Shown in pieces: positions 53,377 through 63,049 of a stretch of DNA of 64,000 nucleotides. A program made the translations under genes and the position numbers. The DNA is from Ornithodoros turicata (Eukaryota > Arthropoda > Arachnida > Ixodida > Argasidae): positions 86,222,160 to 86,286,159 of the forward strand of contig NC_088202.1 of NCBI RefSeq assembly GCF_037126465.1. The letters are read 5' to 3'. Under the pieces are notes generated by a model. The model saw nothing but the letters and a program-made list of their open reading frames with translations. It was not told the origin of the DNA and did no database searches. Numbering within the stretch: the first letter of the stretch is position 1; each line of letters begins with the position of its first letter.

Positions 53377-54607
53377 AGGTACAGCTCCCCGCAACCTTAA
53401 CTTGAACGCGGCTTCGACCGGCGGACCAGGAGCAGAGACACCCCAGTGGGATTCAGCATAACTACGTATATATTGGGAGAGCACGTTTCCGGGTGTTCCA
53501 CTAGCGGTGTAGGGGTGTCCGTTGTTAATCAAACGCTTCGAAGACGTCCGTTGCTTTATGAATGCTGTTATCGGGATCGTGATAGTGTGTGTTGTTTATG
53601 CGAGATGCGCGCTAGCTGATATCGCTAATATCAGCGATATCTGAGGCGTGGCCGCGTTGGCAGCTAAGAACGATCTTGTTCCCGCGAATGGATCATCAGT
53701 GATGGAACTTGAAACGAAATAAACAAGGATCGGCACAACATCGACACATTCATTTGATCCAGAAAACGCTGATTAAGCGCTGGTAGCAATGAAAAGTTCG
53801 TCCTCCTCCCCGGTCGCGGCTGTTATGCTGGTCCACGAGAGGCATTATTATGGGCCAATTATATATAAAAAAAACACCCGAATCACGTGGTTGACATTTT
53901 GCAGGTAGGAGCCTAGCGTGATGTGATGTGATGTGATGTGAATAAAGAAAGCCTAGCCATCACCCTCAAATCATTCCCTCTAACAAAAGTTTACGTGTAG
54001 CTGTCACGCAAAAAGTATGTCAACCTGTATTCCAGTTTTTCAATTATACAAGGATGTGGTGACGGTTCCCAGTAGTTATATATAGCGACAGAAATATAGC
54101 GACATGAAAAGGCACAACACGTCGTGTTTCAATTGCCGTTCCGGTGCCGTATGTCAGGATTAGTAAATCACTCCTCGCATATACTACGACTGACTTCCCT
54201 TCTGCATTATTTTTTGAGTCATTTGTCGTTTGAGTCATTTTGTGATGGAGTTCTGTCTATCCTCGTTTATCGCGTTTCAAGTTCATACAGTGTCACCGAA
54301 GTTCAATTCGGGTGTACGAGATCATGCTGTCAACCCGGCCACGCCTCGGATATCGCCGATATTAGCGATATCACCCAGCGCGCATCTCGCATAAAAAACA
54401 CAAACAATCGCGATCTCGATAACAGCATCTTCAGAAAGCAACGAACGCCTTCGAAGCGTTTGAGTAACAACGGACACTCCTACACCGCGAGTGGAACAGC
54501 CCGAAACGCGCTCTTCCAATGGTTCAGCTGAATCCCACTAGGATGTCTCTCCTCCCGCTCCGCCACCCGAAGCCGCGTTCAAGTTAAGGTTGAAGGGAGC
54601 TGTACAA
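53377..54607. mobile_element. Foldback element with about 285-bp arms
   Basis: The left arm (53377-53665) and right arm (54317-54607) are inverted copies: GGTACAGCTCC on the left against GGAGCTGTAC on the right, and CCTTAACTTGAACGCGGC against GCCGCGTTCAAGTTAAGG. Similarity stays high throughout, with small indels. The inner tip of each arm carries a near-palindrome around GCTAATATCAGCGATATC. The 650-bp loop has no recognised gene. A (GATGT)n tract lies at 53918-53941. Confidence 0.75.
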
Positions 54608-55970
54608 GTTCAGGCGTACAGTAAGCTGTGACGTCGCTCATGATCGTAGCTGTCTTGTGATGTAAAGCCACGGATTATCGTGCGATAGCATAACTTTTGG
54701 GGCCTATGTGTCCGCGTCGCGTCACGGTGCTCCCCCTGGTATATTTCTTTGTCCCGGTGCCGGTTCAGTTGGGATATTTAGGAGGATTAGAAGACATTTA
54801 GAGGATTGGAACGTCTTTACGTTGACGGTCCCGAAAGTAGCCAGTGTTTGTAGACAGCTGATAACGTCACTGTTAACTCACCGTGCCTACCGAAACCAAT
54901 GACAAGACAGCGTGACTCAGAATCTCATCTGTTGATGTTGAGTCTCATCGTTAGCGCCACGAAGCAACCATGGGTTTCAGCGGCGCACAGATGTGGGCAG
55001 ATGGAGAGAGGACAGGAAGGAGGGGGGGCAGGGGGGTTGGTATGCGTCCTCGGACGATTTCAGGGGGCAATTGCTCCGACATTCGTCTGTCTCGAAAGTC
55101 TACCGCAAAACCCAGGGAAAACCTTAGATAGTACCACGACCATCTAGCTATAATACACGACCATAACACTCGCCCGTTCGCCTATGGGACTTCCGTCCGC
55201 GCCTCGAGGAGCGGAAGTGCCGTATTTACGCGCGGAGCGCCCGCCAGGGGCGCCACTTGCGGGACCCAGAAGAGCGCCTGTTGTAGCTCAGCTGTGTGCA
55301 ATATGAGTGGTCCTTGTGGTTAATTCTTCGTGCGTACATGTTTGTGTATTGTCGCAGGTTCTCTGTTCGTGTAGAGCTAAGAGTTCTGAAACTAAATACT
55401 CAGAAAAAGGCTGTGCTCTGAAGCGTAGGTGGCATGTAAAACTGTGAAACTCGGGCACTATGTGCCGTACATCGTACACATAAACTTGGCAGCAGCACCT
55501 TGTGTGTTGAGCCAGTTATCATGCGTTTATGATTGTCAGACGCAAGCGCGTTCAGACTTTACGTTTCACGTTACGTTTCATGTTCCGTGTTAACATACAG
55601 GGCAGTTACAGAGAATGGGTGAATGCGACCGTAAGAAGAAACTGTTCCTGGCAAAGAGATGACTGACACCTGCTACGACGTCCAACAGACAGTGCTTGTT
55701 GTATAAGCAAGCACTTCAGTTTTAAATCAGCAGTTGCTTGTTTTGTTTTCCTACTTATTGGTCCCTTTTTATTTTACTTTTACACTTTTTTTTCTTCTTT
55801 TGCGGTTTGCCATTACAATGCTCTGCTAACCTTTATTATGCTGTTCGGATAGAAGCCACTCTGAGAATTTTTCTTGATGGTGGCTTTTCTGCGACCCTAC
55901 CTTTTGGTGCCTCTTTTGTGTTTGTTTTGCACTCCTGGGAGATGCAAGGCTGTGTAAACTTCGTGATCAC
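54608..55970. other. Unique-looking DNA, no gene recognised
   Basis: Short open frames only, and no repeats I can name. Confidence 0.35.
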
Positions 55971-55983
55971 TAAACGTAGGTAC

Positions 55984-56074
55984 CGTAGCCACGGCGCCAC
56001 GTCTGAGAATTTTGCGCTTTGCGCCGATGGTAAAGTCTTCGGCCTTGAAATGCCGGGAACACGCAGAGTTCGAG
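55984..56074 (-). CDS. Second half of a THAP zinc finger (probable exon)
   Basis: The minus-strand frame reads SNSACSRHFKAEDFTIGAKR then ILRRGAVATVPTF. CSRHF supplies the last Cys and His of the C2CH zinc site, and the LRR.AVxTVPTF tail matches the conserved end of THAP domains (AVPTxF). A plausible splice acceptor TTTTTCGCCTGCATGCTAG ends just before it at 56075. The frame stays open to 55897, past the domain. THAP proteins bind DNA and occur both as host regulators and as parts of P- or Kolobok-type transposases. Splice phases with the upstream half do not match cleanly, so this may be a pseudogene. Confidence 0.5.
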
Positions 56075-56349
56075 CTAGCATGCAGGCGAAAAACGATTTT
56101 AGATGGAGAGTTTTTCTCTGTTGTTGCAGACAATGGTCGCGGCTGATTACTTTGTTGTACGAAGCATCTTCATCAAATTTAATGCAAGCCTTTGCTCATC
56201 GGCACCGGTGAAGATGCTGTTCTCCTTTGCGAATCTGATTGTACGGCCGAACACAAGAATCCTAAGTGATGCAGTCAAAAACTATTTTTCCTTGCTGACT
56301 TGTTGTTATGTTCATCGTTATTTCTGTAATTCCAGATGACATCTTCATT

Positions 56350-56512
56350 ACAGTATTTATGGTACTAGTTACGGCATTTAAATACTGTATATTTTATATT
56401 TAAATACTCCTATCGAAAAGTATTTATGAAGAGTATTTAAACACCCCTTTCAACAAAGTATTTTGTATTTATATTTAAATACTCAAAAAGTGCATTTATG
56501 TCCACCCTTGGT
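56350..56512. repeat. Word-rich block (GTATTTAAATAC)
   Basis: ATTTAAATACT, AGTATTTATG, AGTATTTAAAC and TATTTAAATACTC repeat in about 160 bp. Read in reverse it starts CCAAGGGTGGACATAAATG. It lies in the gap between the two THAP halves. Confidence 0.5.
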
Positions 56513-56694
56513 CGGAGGCCACGGTTCATTATTCGTTTTTTTTTCAGAGAGAGATGCATAAAAGGTACTCAGCTATATTAGATAAAACTATTTATGGTAC
56601 ACACTGCCATCCATAAAGTGCACCATATATGAAATGAAACAATCGCAATTCGCAATGAAGTTACTTGTGTCAAGACGCCGCGATATATTTCGAG

Positions 56695-56799
56695 CCACTT
56701 CTCCCGTAAGACAGCCTTTGAGCGGAACTCGTGGAATGAAATACTTGTGTTCGACAATGCTTTCTTCGGCTTGCAAAGCGGGACGGTGCAGTACACCAT
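56695..56799 (-). CDS. First half of a THAP zinc finger (probable exon)
   Basis: The ATG at 56799 opens VYCTVPLCKPKK, then ISFHEFRSKAVLREKWLEI. This has the CX4C pair, the SFHxF segment and the invariant Trp of the THAP domain, with the expected spacing from the start methionine. The frame then diverges from the family, consistent with an intron before the CSRHF half about 620 bp further along the minus strand. A CAA|GTAACT donor near 56680 is possible but out of phase with the candidate acceptor. Upstream codons in the same frame are probably 5' UTR. Confidence 0.5.
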
Positions 56800-56999
56800 C
56801 ACGTCTGCACCATGCACTGGAGACAAACACTGTCCACCGCGTGAAAAATAGCAAAAACCAAACGCGAATGACGGCAGCAACGGTATCCGCATAGCATGCG
56901 TCGTCTGCCGAGGGTCCCGTATTCAGCGCCACAAACGCGCGGCGGCCGCTTGACGAAACTACATCAGTGGCGTTGGGGCTAGGTGCGAGTGTGATGGTT

Positions 57000-57132
57000 G
57001 TGTATTATAGAGATGGTCGTGGATAGCACAGCCTGTGGTACAGGATTCGAACCCACCACTTCCTAATCTTCCACACGACCTTAGCTGCCGCACATACGAG
57101 CGGACGCTTCTACCCACTCGGCCATGCCGCTG
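57000..57132 (-). repeat. tRNA-derived SINE (possibly Ruka-like)
   Basis: The minus strand from 57131 reads GCGGCATGGCCGAGTGGGTA with an A box, a variable part, and GTGGGTTCGAATCCTG with a perfect B box (57043-57054). The A box resembles tRNA-Ser/Leu. The anticodon arm does not fold as a functional tRNA. Ruka is a tRNA-derived SINE of ticks; identity with it is a guess. Confidence 0.6.
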
Positions 57133-57134
57133 GT

Positions 57135-58804
57135 CGCCCAGTGTCTGCCCGTGATGTCGTCCAGGTCGTCTGGCAACACGAACGCCGCGGATTTACAGCG
57201 TAGGCGGTGTGCTGCGGAGCATTCGCGCAAGATCGCTGCGAGATCGACCTATAGGGGTTTGACACTATCACCTTTCTAGTGTGGATAACACGCGGGCCGA
57301 TGTTCGGAGTTGGTGGTTCTTTTCCGTAATTCTTGTGTATATTCGCCGGTAGATCACTTGAGCCGCGGTAGTACGATACTGTACGGTTCCCCATTGCTCC
57401 ACCTACTGCAGTAAACGCGGAATAAACGTGCAAAAGCAGACGACGCGTCCACGCAATGGTAGTTCTCCGTCCTCCGCAGCGCGCCTACACCGTTCGATCT
57501 CGGAGCGAATAGAGATCGCAAATATGCCGGAGATGCTGCTGCGGGAGATGCAGACGTGGTAACCAAAAATGAGTAACGCAAGCGGCGAGCGGCCGGTAAT
57601 GCTAGGAAGCGTCGTGCGACAAAGCGTGCCACCATTACACTCGGCCAGATGTTCAGAAATGCGCTCCAAAGAGTACAGTGACTTTAACGAGAAGTGAACG
57701 CGTTTGCAGGCGAAACCCGTGTTTCTACACGAGGCCCATGGCAACCTATGGTTGGGTTTGCCGTTGGGCCGCACGTAAATCACGTACGGTCACGCAGGGA
57801 CGGCCTTCGTCTCCTGCTATATGCTATCGCATTCCGTACGCGTTTGGCTGTACGCAAGAGTACAGCGAATTTTTATTATTATTATTCATCTCAACGTGAT
57901 ACGTGCTTGTTTTCTAAGCATGGACACAGTCTGGATGAGGCTGTGCGTATTATATTCAATACTTTTATTTAAAAGTATAATTTTCGGTTGGTTCGCGTTA
58001 TTGGCCAGAAATTACTAGATCAACTTCGAAGCGCGGCAGTCGGCGTGCTCTTCCTGTTCTTCTCATAACAACAAAGATATTCAAATAAAAGACAACGAGT
58101 CCGATCTCCTTATTAAGTTGTGGCCTCAAATAAGAAAGTTATTTGAGCAGTTAAAAGGGAAAAAAAAAGAAAGATTCTGCCTCGTGCCGCGTCTCCCTGA
58201 GGGCAATTGGGCAATCGATGAAAACTCAAAGGAAGAATGATTTTGCCTTTTATCCTGACATCGGCCCCTTTTACTCTTTGCAGTTTAAGCAAACGATCAA
58301 AACGGCAAATCGTGGAGGGTCAAGGATGACTCTCGAGAGGGCTTCAAAGTTCTGGCTCGTCCACACTTCTTCTTTGAAATTTCCTATTGCAAATGCCCGA
58401 CATATGGCTACGTAATTTCAAAGAGGCTTCTAACTTCAGAAGGCGCAGATTAAGCGTGTAGCTTTTGTCAGTTACGGAAGCAATGGACGGAAACTGTCCA
58501 CTACGGCGTGCACGAGAGTGATATTGTTCGTGCATTCGTGAAGGGGATGGGGAAGTGTGGGGAATGACACGAAAGGACCGGATTTACAATTGTCTTCCTG
58601 GGGGTATGTGCACAAACATTACCGCGTACACAGCGCAGAGAAAGAGCAGATTTGAGAATTAATCTCAGTGTATTTTCGGCATACTTTCGATCTTGACAGC
58701 CAAACGCATCCCTGTATTACGCGTCGTTGTGCAATGCTGTGTCAGTGCTGGGTTACGCTAGTTAGAGGTTGTCCTATACCTTTTACTTTTAGAGATAAAA
58801 ACGC

Positions 58805-58844
<40 letters not shown>

Positions 58845-60050
58845 CATCTCTATTAGAGGTGATCGTTTTAAGAGTGTACCGTTGTTCGTTCAAACATGTG
58901 TGACGCCCACGTCTGAAGATCTGAAGCCGTCTTTCAGAGCACTTGCACCGAATGACTCTTTCCACCATCCTTTGGGAAGCTCTATGTACATTTTATCGCA
59001 TTTACCTTAGGGCTTCATATTACTTTCGGCACATCTCCGTCATGTGATCGATGTGGAACCCTCGACCGCACTTTCACGGAGCAAAAGAAAATTGCTTGCC
59101 TCAGAATGTTGCTCGAATACCTGCCTTCCATCTCGCGCAACGAGATGAAATTTTTGGATCAAGGCAACCGATTGTAATTGAATCTTGGGTAACGGCAGGA
59201 GAGAAGTCGCTATTATGGGGCGACTGGCGGAACAATCGCTGCCAAATGGGTCCATCAGCAGCCAATTTAATTTGGCCTGGCGTGCTTTATTACACCGCCC
59301 TTGGCAGGGAACTCATGAAAGAAGGGGGGAACTTGAGTGCCGTCGGCTTTGCATTTTAGGAGGCGTTACAGACGTTTATCTTCTTCTCTCGTCAGAAGTC
59401 CCGTAGTAACTTCGTTATGAGTTGTTGTAACAGTAACTTAGTTACACTTTTGAGTTCTCATGCTAACTTCTTGCAGCTCCTGGAAGAAAGTTATTTCTTC
59501 TCCGAAAAATTACCCCACGAGCGTGCCTACGCAAGACAATATAACACTGTTACTATATATATGTCACTGTGACTTCTCAATTTTGTGAATTAGGAGTTTT
59601 ACGATGAAAATACCGGAATGCTGAAAATACGTCTTTAGGTTCCAACAAAGGAAAAGGGAATACCAACGATTGAAGCAAATAAAAGAAAAAGAAAAGAAGA
59701 ATGAAAATAATAACCTCATTTTTTTAATTTTTCGAATAATCAAAAAAGTGAAATCGCAACATGAAATGTCTATTGTGAACGAGGGTCTTTCATTCTGAAG
59801 TGTTCGCCATTTGGATGGGGTATCTGTCACTCAGATGCAACGCTTTCGGTTCTTACCCATCTCTAATCACAGTGATCCCAACGCTAAAAGTATAATGCCA
59901 AATCACGAAGTAAATGGCTTAGAAATGCTTGTATGGGTATCGTATATTCATTCATGTGTGCTATTGACAGATACACGGTGCATCGATAAGTAAGAGGCAG
60001 ATTTTTTTTTAATGTGGTCAGTATGGTGGATCCGACGGAAATGCGTTAGC
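57135..60050. other. Unique-looking DNA, no gene recognised
   Basis: Open frames up to 126 codons (57403-57783, minus) lack domains. An (AT)n microsatellite lies at 58808-58842. At 59040-59170 a plus frame with CDRCGTLDRTFTEQKKIAC faintly resembles a retrotransposon zinc knuckle but lacks the His. At 59400-59520 the words GTAACTT and GTTACACTT recur, another word-rich scrap. Confidence 0.35.
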
Positions 60051-60053
60051 ATT

Positions 60054-60353
60054 AAAACTTGAAATCGTTTTCGAACTCCCCTTCACAACGCTTCAAAAGC
60101 CTTCTACGACTCTTCACAAACGCTACACAACCCTTCACACGACCCTGCACAACGCTAATGCAAGAAAGCATACGGAGGCAAACGAGCCTTTCGGGCTTGC
60201 TCCTCTTCAGCTTGGCGGCGCCGTCTCACAGCCACAGCCTTCTTTCGTCGCCGATCCTCCGCACAGCTTTCATAGTCCATGGCGCGCCCACGTAGACACA
60301 CTGCTGAAACTGTCGACCACCACAGCTGCACCTGCACTGCCGGCGCCACGTTA
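60054..60353. repeat. Tandem duplication, unit 1 (carries the empty site)
   Basis: From TTAAAACTTGAAATCG to CGGCGCCACG, about 300 bp. It contains many CTTCACAACGCT and CTACACAACCCTTCACACGA words. The site GACCACCACAGCTGCACC (acagc at 60322-60326) is uninterrupted here. Confidence 0.8.
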
Positions 60354-60624
60354 AAACTTGAAAACCCTTTTGGCACTCACCTTCACAACGCTACACAGCC
60401 CTTCAACGACCTTCCACAAACGCTACACAGCCCTTCACACGACCTTACACAACGCTAACGCAAGACAGCATCCGCAGGCAAACGAGCCTTTCGGGTTTGC
60501 TCCTGTTCAGCTTGGCGGCGCCGTCTCGCAGCCTTAGCCTTCTGTCGTCGGCGGTCCTCCCCACAGCTTTCATAGTCCACGGCGAGCCCACGCAGACACA
60601 TTTGAAACTGTCGACCACCACAGC
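60354..60624. repeat. Tandem duplication, unit 2 (carries the filled site)
   Basis: It begins TTAAAACTTGAAAACCC and follows unit 1 to GTCGACCACCACAGC, where the 862-bp element is inserted. Its remaining part resumes at 61492 (TGCACGCTGCAGC). Confidence 0.8.
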
Positions 60625-61486
60625 CAGTGTTGCCAAATCTCATCCACAGGAAGTCGCTATTGGCATCCCGAAAAGTCGCTAAAAGTCGCTAAAATTGAAA
60701 CTGAAAGTCGCTGCCACCACTGTGCCCTTTTTGTTCATCGCGCGTTATGAAACAATGTGGTGATAGACGTACCGGATGTGTGCTAGACGGCCAAGAGAGG
60801 ACATGACAAAACGAGTTTGAGTGGATAAAAATGAAAGAAAGTAAATGAAATTCGGAACCTTGAACATCTTCTGCTGAACTTTCTCTGGCTTTGTCATCGG
60901 AGGCACGTAATGGTGGTTTGTTTATTGCGTGCAAAAGGTTCCGATGCCTTCTCATGTTTTTCCGACTTGCTATGCTTCTTTATGCCTGACAGCCTCGCAT
61001 AAATCTCACACTACCAGTAGATGCACTGGGCTCTTGTGTCGCTGTCTTTAACTACATAGACGCAGCCTTCTCTTGAATGTTGGAAGCATCTCCGAGCTCT
61101 TGACTTCTGGTCGAGGCATTTTGGAAAACGCATACGTCTGTAGTCAATCACTAAAAACGATAAAACCCTCCGTTCAAGGGAAAACGAAGACATGTCCACG
61201 CAGCGCGTCAGAAAAGGGGCAAACTGGAAACTACCCAAAAGAAACTAGTGCTGTCAGGGCTGGCGAAACATATTGTTCTTCGCGAGAGCTTGTTGCCCAC
61301 CGAAATATGACAGGAAAATCACGATTATTCCTGACTTCATAAAGGAATATCCGTGTCGCTAAAAAATCGCTAAACGTACCAGAAAGCCAACAAAAAATCC
61401 ACTAATCCAAAATGCAAAATTTTGTCGCTAGACAGGCCCCGAAATTCGCTAAATTTAGCGACTTTTCCCCAAATTTGGCAACACTG
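60625..61486. mobile_element. 862-bp TIR element with AGTCGC words, 5-bp target duplication
   Basis: Termini CAGTGTTGCCAAAT and ATTTGGCAACACTG are perfect inverses for 14 bp. ACAGC is duplicated on both sides (60620-60624 and 61487-61491), and unit 1 of the tandem repeat preserves the site with a single ACAGC. Words of the type AGTCGCTAAA and TTCGCTAAA fill both ends. The middle carries a decayed minus-strand zinc-finger frame. The CAGTG tip is hAT-like, but the 5-bp duplication is not typical of that group. Confidence 0.85.
60880..61110 (-). pseudogene. Decayed zinc-finger frame inside the 862-bp element
   Basis: On the minus strand GCVYVVKDSDTRAQCIYW, one in-frame TAG, then CEIYARLSGIKKHSKSEKHEKA. 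This has the C...C...HxxxxxH spacing of BED/C2H2-like fingers that open many hAT-type and related transposases. No catalytic part follows. It suggests the element is a deletion derivative of an autonomous one. Confidence 0.5.
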
Positions 61487-61491
61487 ACAGC

Positions 61492-62500
61492 TGCACGCTG
61501 CAGCTGCCACTGCCGCCACGCCGGCGCTGCGTCGGGATATCCACGTGCCATCTGCTCCTTTCCCCTCGGAGCACCCCTCTACTTCTGTGGCTACAGACAC
61601 AACACGCCGCGATTCTTGCCTAGCGAGGACTCTATAATGCTAACGCATTAAAAAAGCAAGCGAGGTCTGATATCCAGTGTCAATTACGTCAGCACCGCCG
61701 CAAGGCTTTGGTAGCTTATCCAATATCACTGCGCCGCCATTCCCTTGATATACTACCTAGTGTTTCAGTTCTCGACTGCGCGGCGTACCTTTGTGTTGAT
61801 CGCGTTTCACTCTTCCTTTACGAAATAAAGTTCACGCACAGAGAGCACGACGTTGCAGTTCTACGCCGTGACTCGAAGGCATACAACTCGCCATGATGTC
61901 TGTGTGTTTCTATACTTACGCCATCCCGCGACTATGTTGTTGTGGGTACTGACTACTGAGTATGCCACCACACAGTCGTTCTTCGGCAAACTATGAGTGA
62001 AGAATCAGTCGCAGAAAAAAAACAACAACAAAAAAACAGAATGTCTGGAAAGAAATAAACATCGTCAGAAGTTTGGAGAAAATAAACTCCAGCAATCTGG
62101 AACGTGTGTGAAACGCCATCCAGGTAAGTGACAATGCACATCCATCGGGCTTCAATTGTTTCCCCTTTCTCATTGCTTGGGTTCCGAATAAGAAAATCAA
62201 GAGTCCCGACTTTGCTAGCCGTTCGTAAAGACGAACATTAGACACGGACGCGCACACCCTAAAACGTTGCAAGAAGAATATCAGAACGTACCCTACGTTA
62301 AAATCTACTGTTTTAAATTGAAATTATTTCGTCAATAAAAATTACCTGGGACACTGCGAGTGGACGCATGCGTGAGTTATTAGGTCATCATAGGTACAGT
62401 GTGCATATTCTGCATAGAGAATAATGCAGTTATAGAGACATCGCAGTGGATATTTATTGAATAAGTGATTAGAACACACCAACAAAGAGACAACAGCTGC
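61492..62500. other. End of the tandem unit, then unique-looking DNA
   Basis: Unit 2 continues for about 60 bp. Beyond that I see no gene, only short frames. Confidence 0.35.
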
Positions 62501-62701
62501 AACTTTATTTTTAAGATGAAGAACGGGGAGTTTCATCGCTAGAGGCGATACTCTACCCCATCGCTGGTAGGGATGTGGGGAATGAAATAATGAGCCCCTT
62601 CACAATAAGGATCGAAGTCCTATTGTGTCCATAAAGGTCTAAAGAGCTTTGTGGGCAGAGCGTTGGTGGGCTGGATTTGGCCAGGGACCAAACAAGTTTG
62701 A
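62500..62701 (-). repeat. Probable 3' end of a non-LTR element
   Basis: The minus strand reads CACAATAGGACTTCGATCC, TTGTGAAGGGGCTCATTAT, CATCGCTGGTAGGG-type sequence in reverse and CTCCCCGTTCTTCATC. I recall such 3' ends from tick CR1-like elements, but no coding part is present. Confidence 0.35.
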
Positions 62702-62941
62702 TAGAGAGAAGGGGCGAGAGTCCAGCTGACCAAGAGACCCGGAGAGCGCGGTTCGGGAAGGTTGGTAGTGTGGGCAATAAAGAATAAGGTGCTCTATCTA
62801 GAGCACCTTATTCTTTATTACCTGGGAAAGAATAAGGTGCTCTATCTAGAGCACCTTATTCTTTATTGCCCACACTACCAACCTTCCCGAACCGCGCTCT
62901 CCGGGTCTCTTGGTCAGCTGGACTCTCGTCCCTTCTCTCTA
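62702..62941. repeat. Near-perfect palindrome containing two smaller palindromes
   Basis: 62702-62798 pairs with 62845-62941, with about one mismatch (GGGGCGAG against GGGACGAG in the same sense). Inside, AATAAAGAATAAGGTGCTCTA-type hairpins occur twice, at 62776-62819 (44 bp, perfect, spacer TC) and 62827-62864 (perfect). Only about seven bases (ACCTGGG) separate them. Confidence 0.85.
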
Positions 62942-63049
62942 GATCCTCTAGAGCACCGCAGTGACAGCATCTGGGAGAGTCAGAGAGAGAGAAAAAAAAT
63001 TACATTTCTATTCACAGAAGCACATGGTTGTGTGATGTACATTCACATT

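Noticed and set aside
57000..57132. Functional tRNA-Ser or tRNA-Leu gene
   Set aside because: A and B boxes are present, but the sequence between them does not give an anticodon arm of the right size. SINE is the better call.
59040..59170. Zinc knuckle of a retrotransposon (CDRCG...C)
   Set aside because: The His of the CxxC...H...C pattern is missing and the flanks do not match, so I do not annotate it.
60625..61486. Assignment to Transib on the basis of the 5-bp duplication
   Set aside because: Transib tips normally start CACWRTG, while here the tip is CAGTGTT, and the zinc-finger remnant looks more like hAT-type proteins. Left unassigned.
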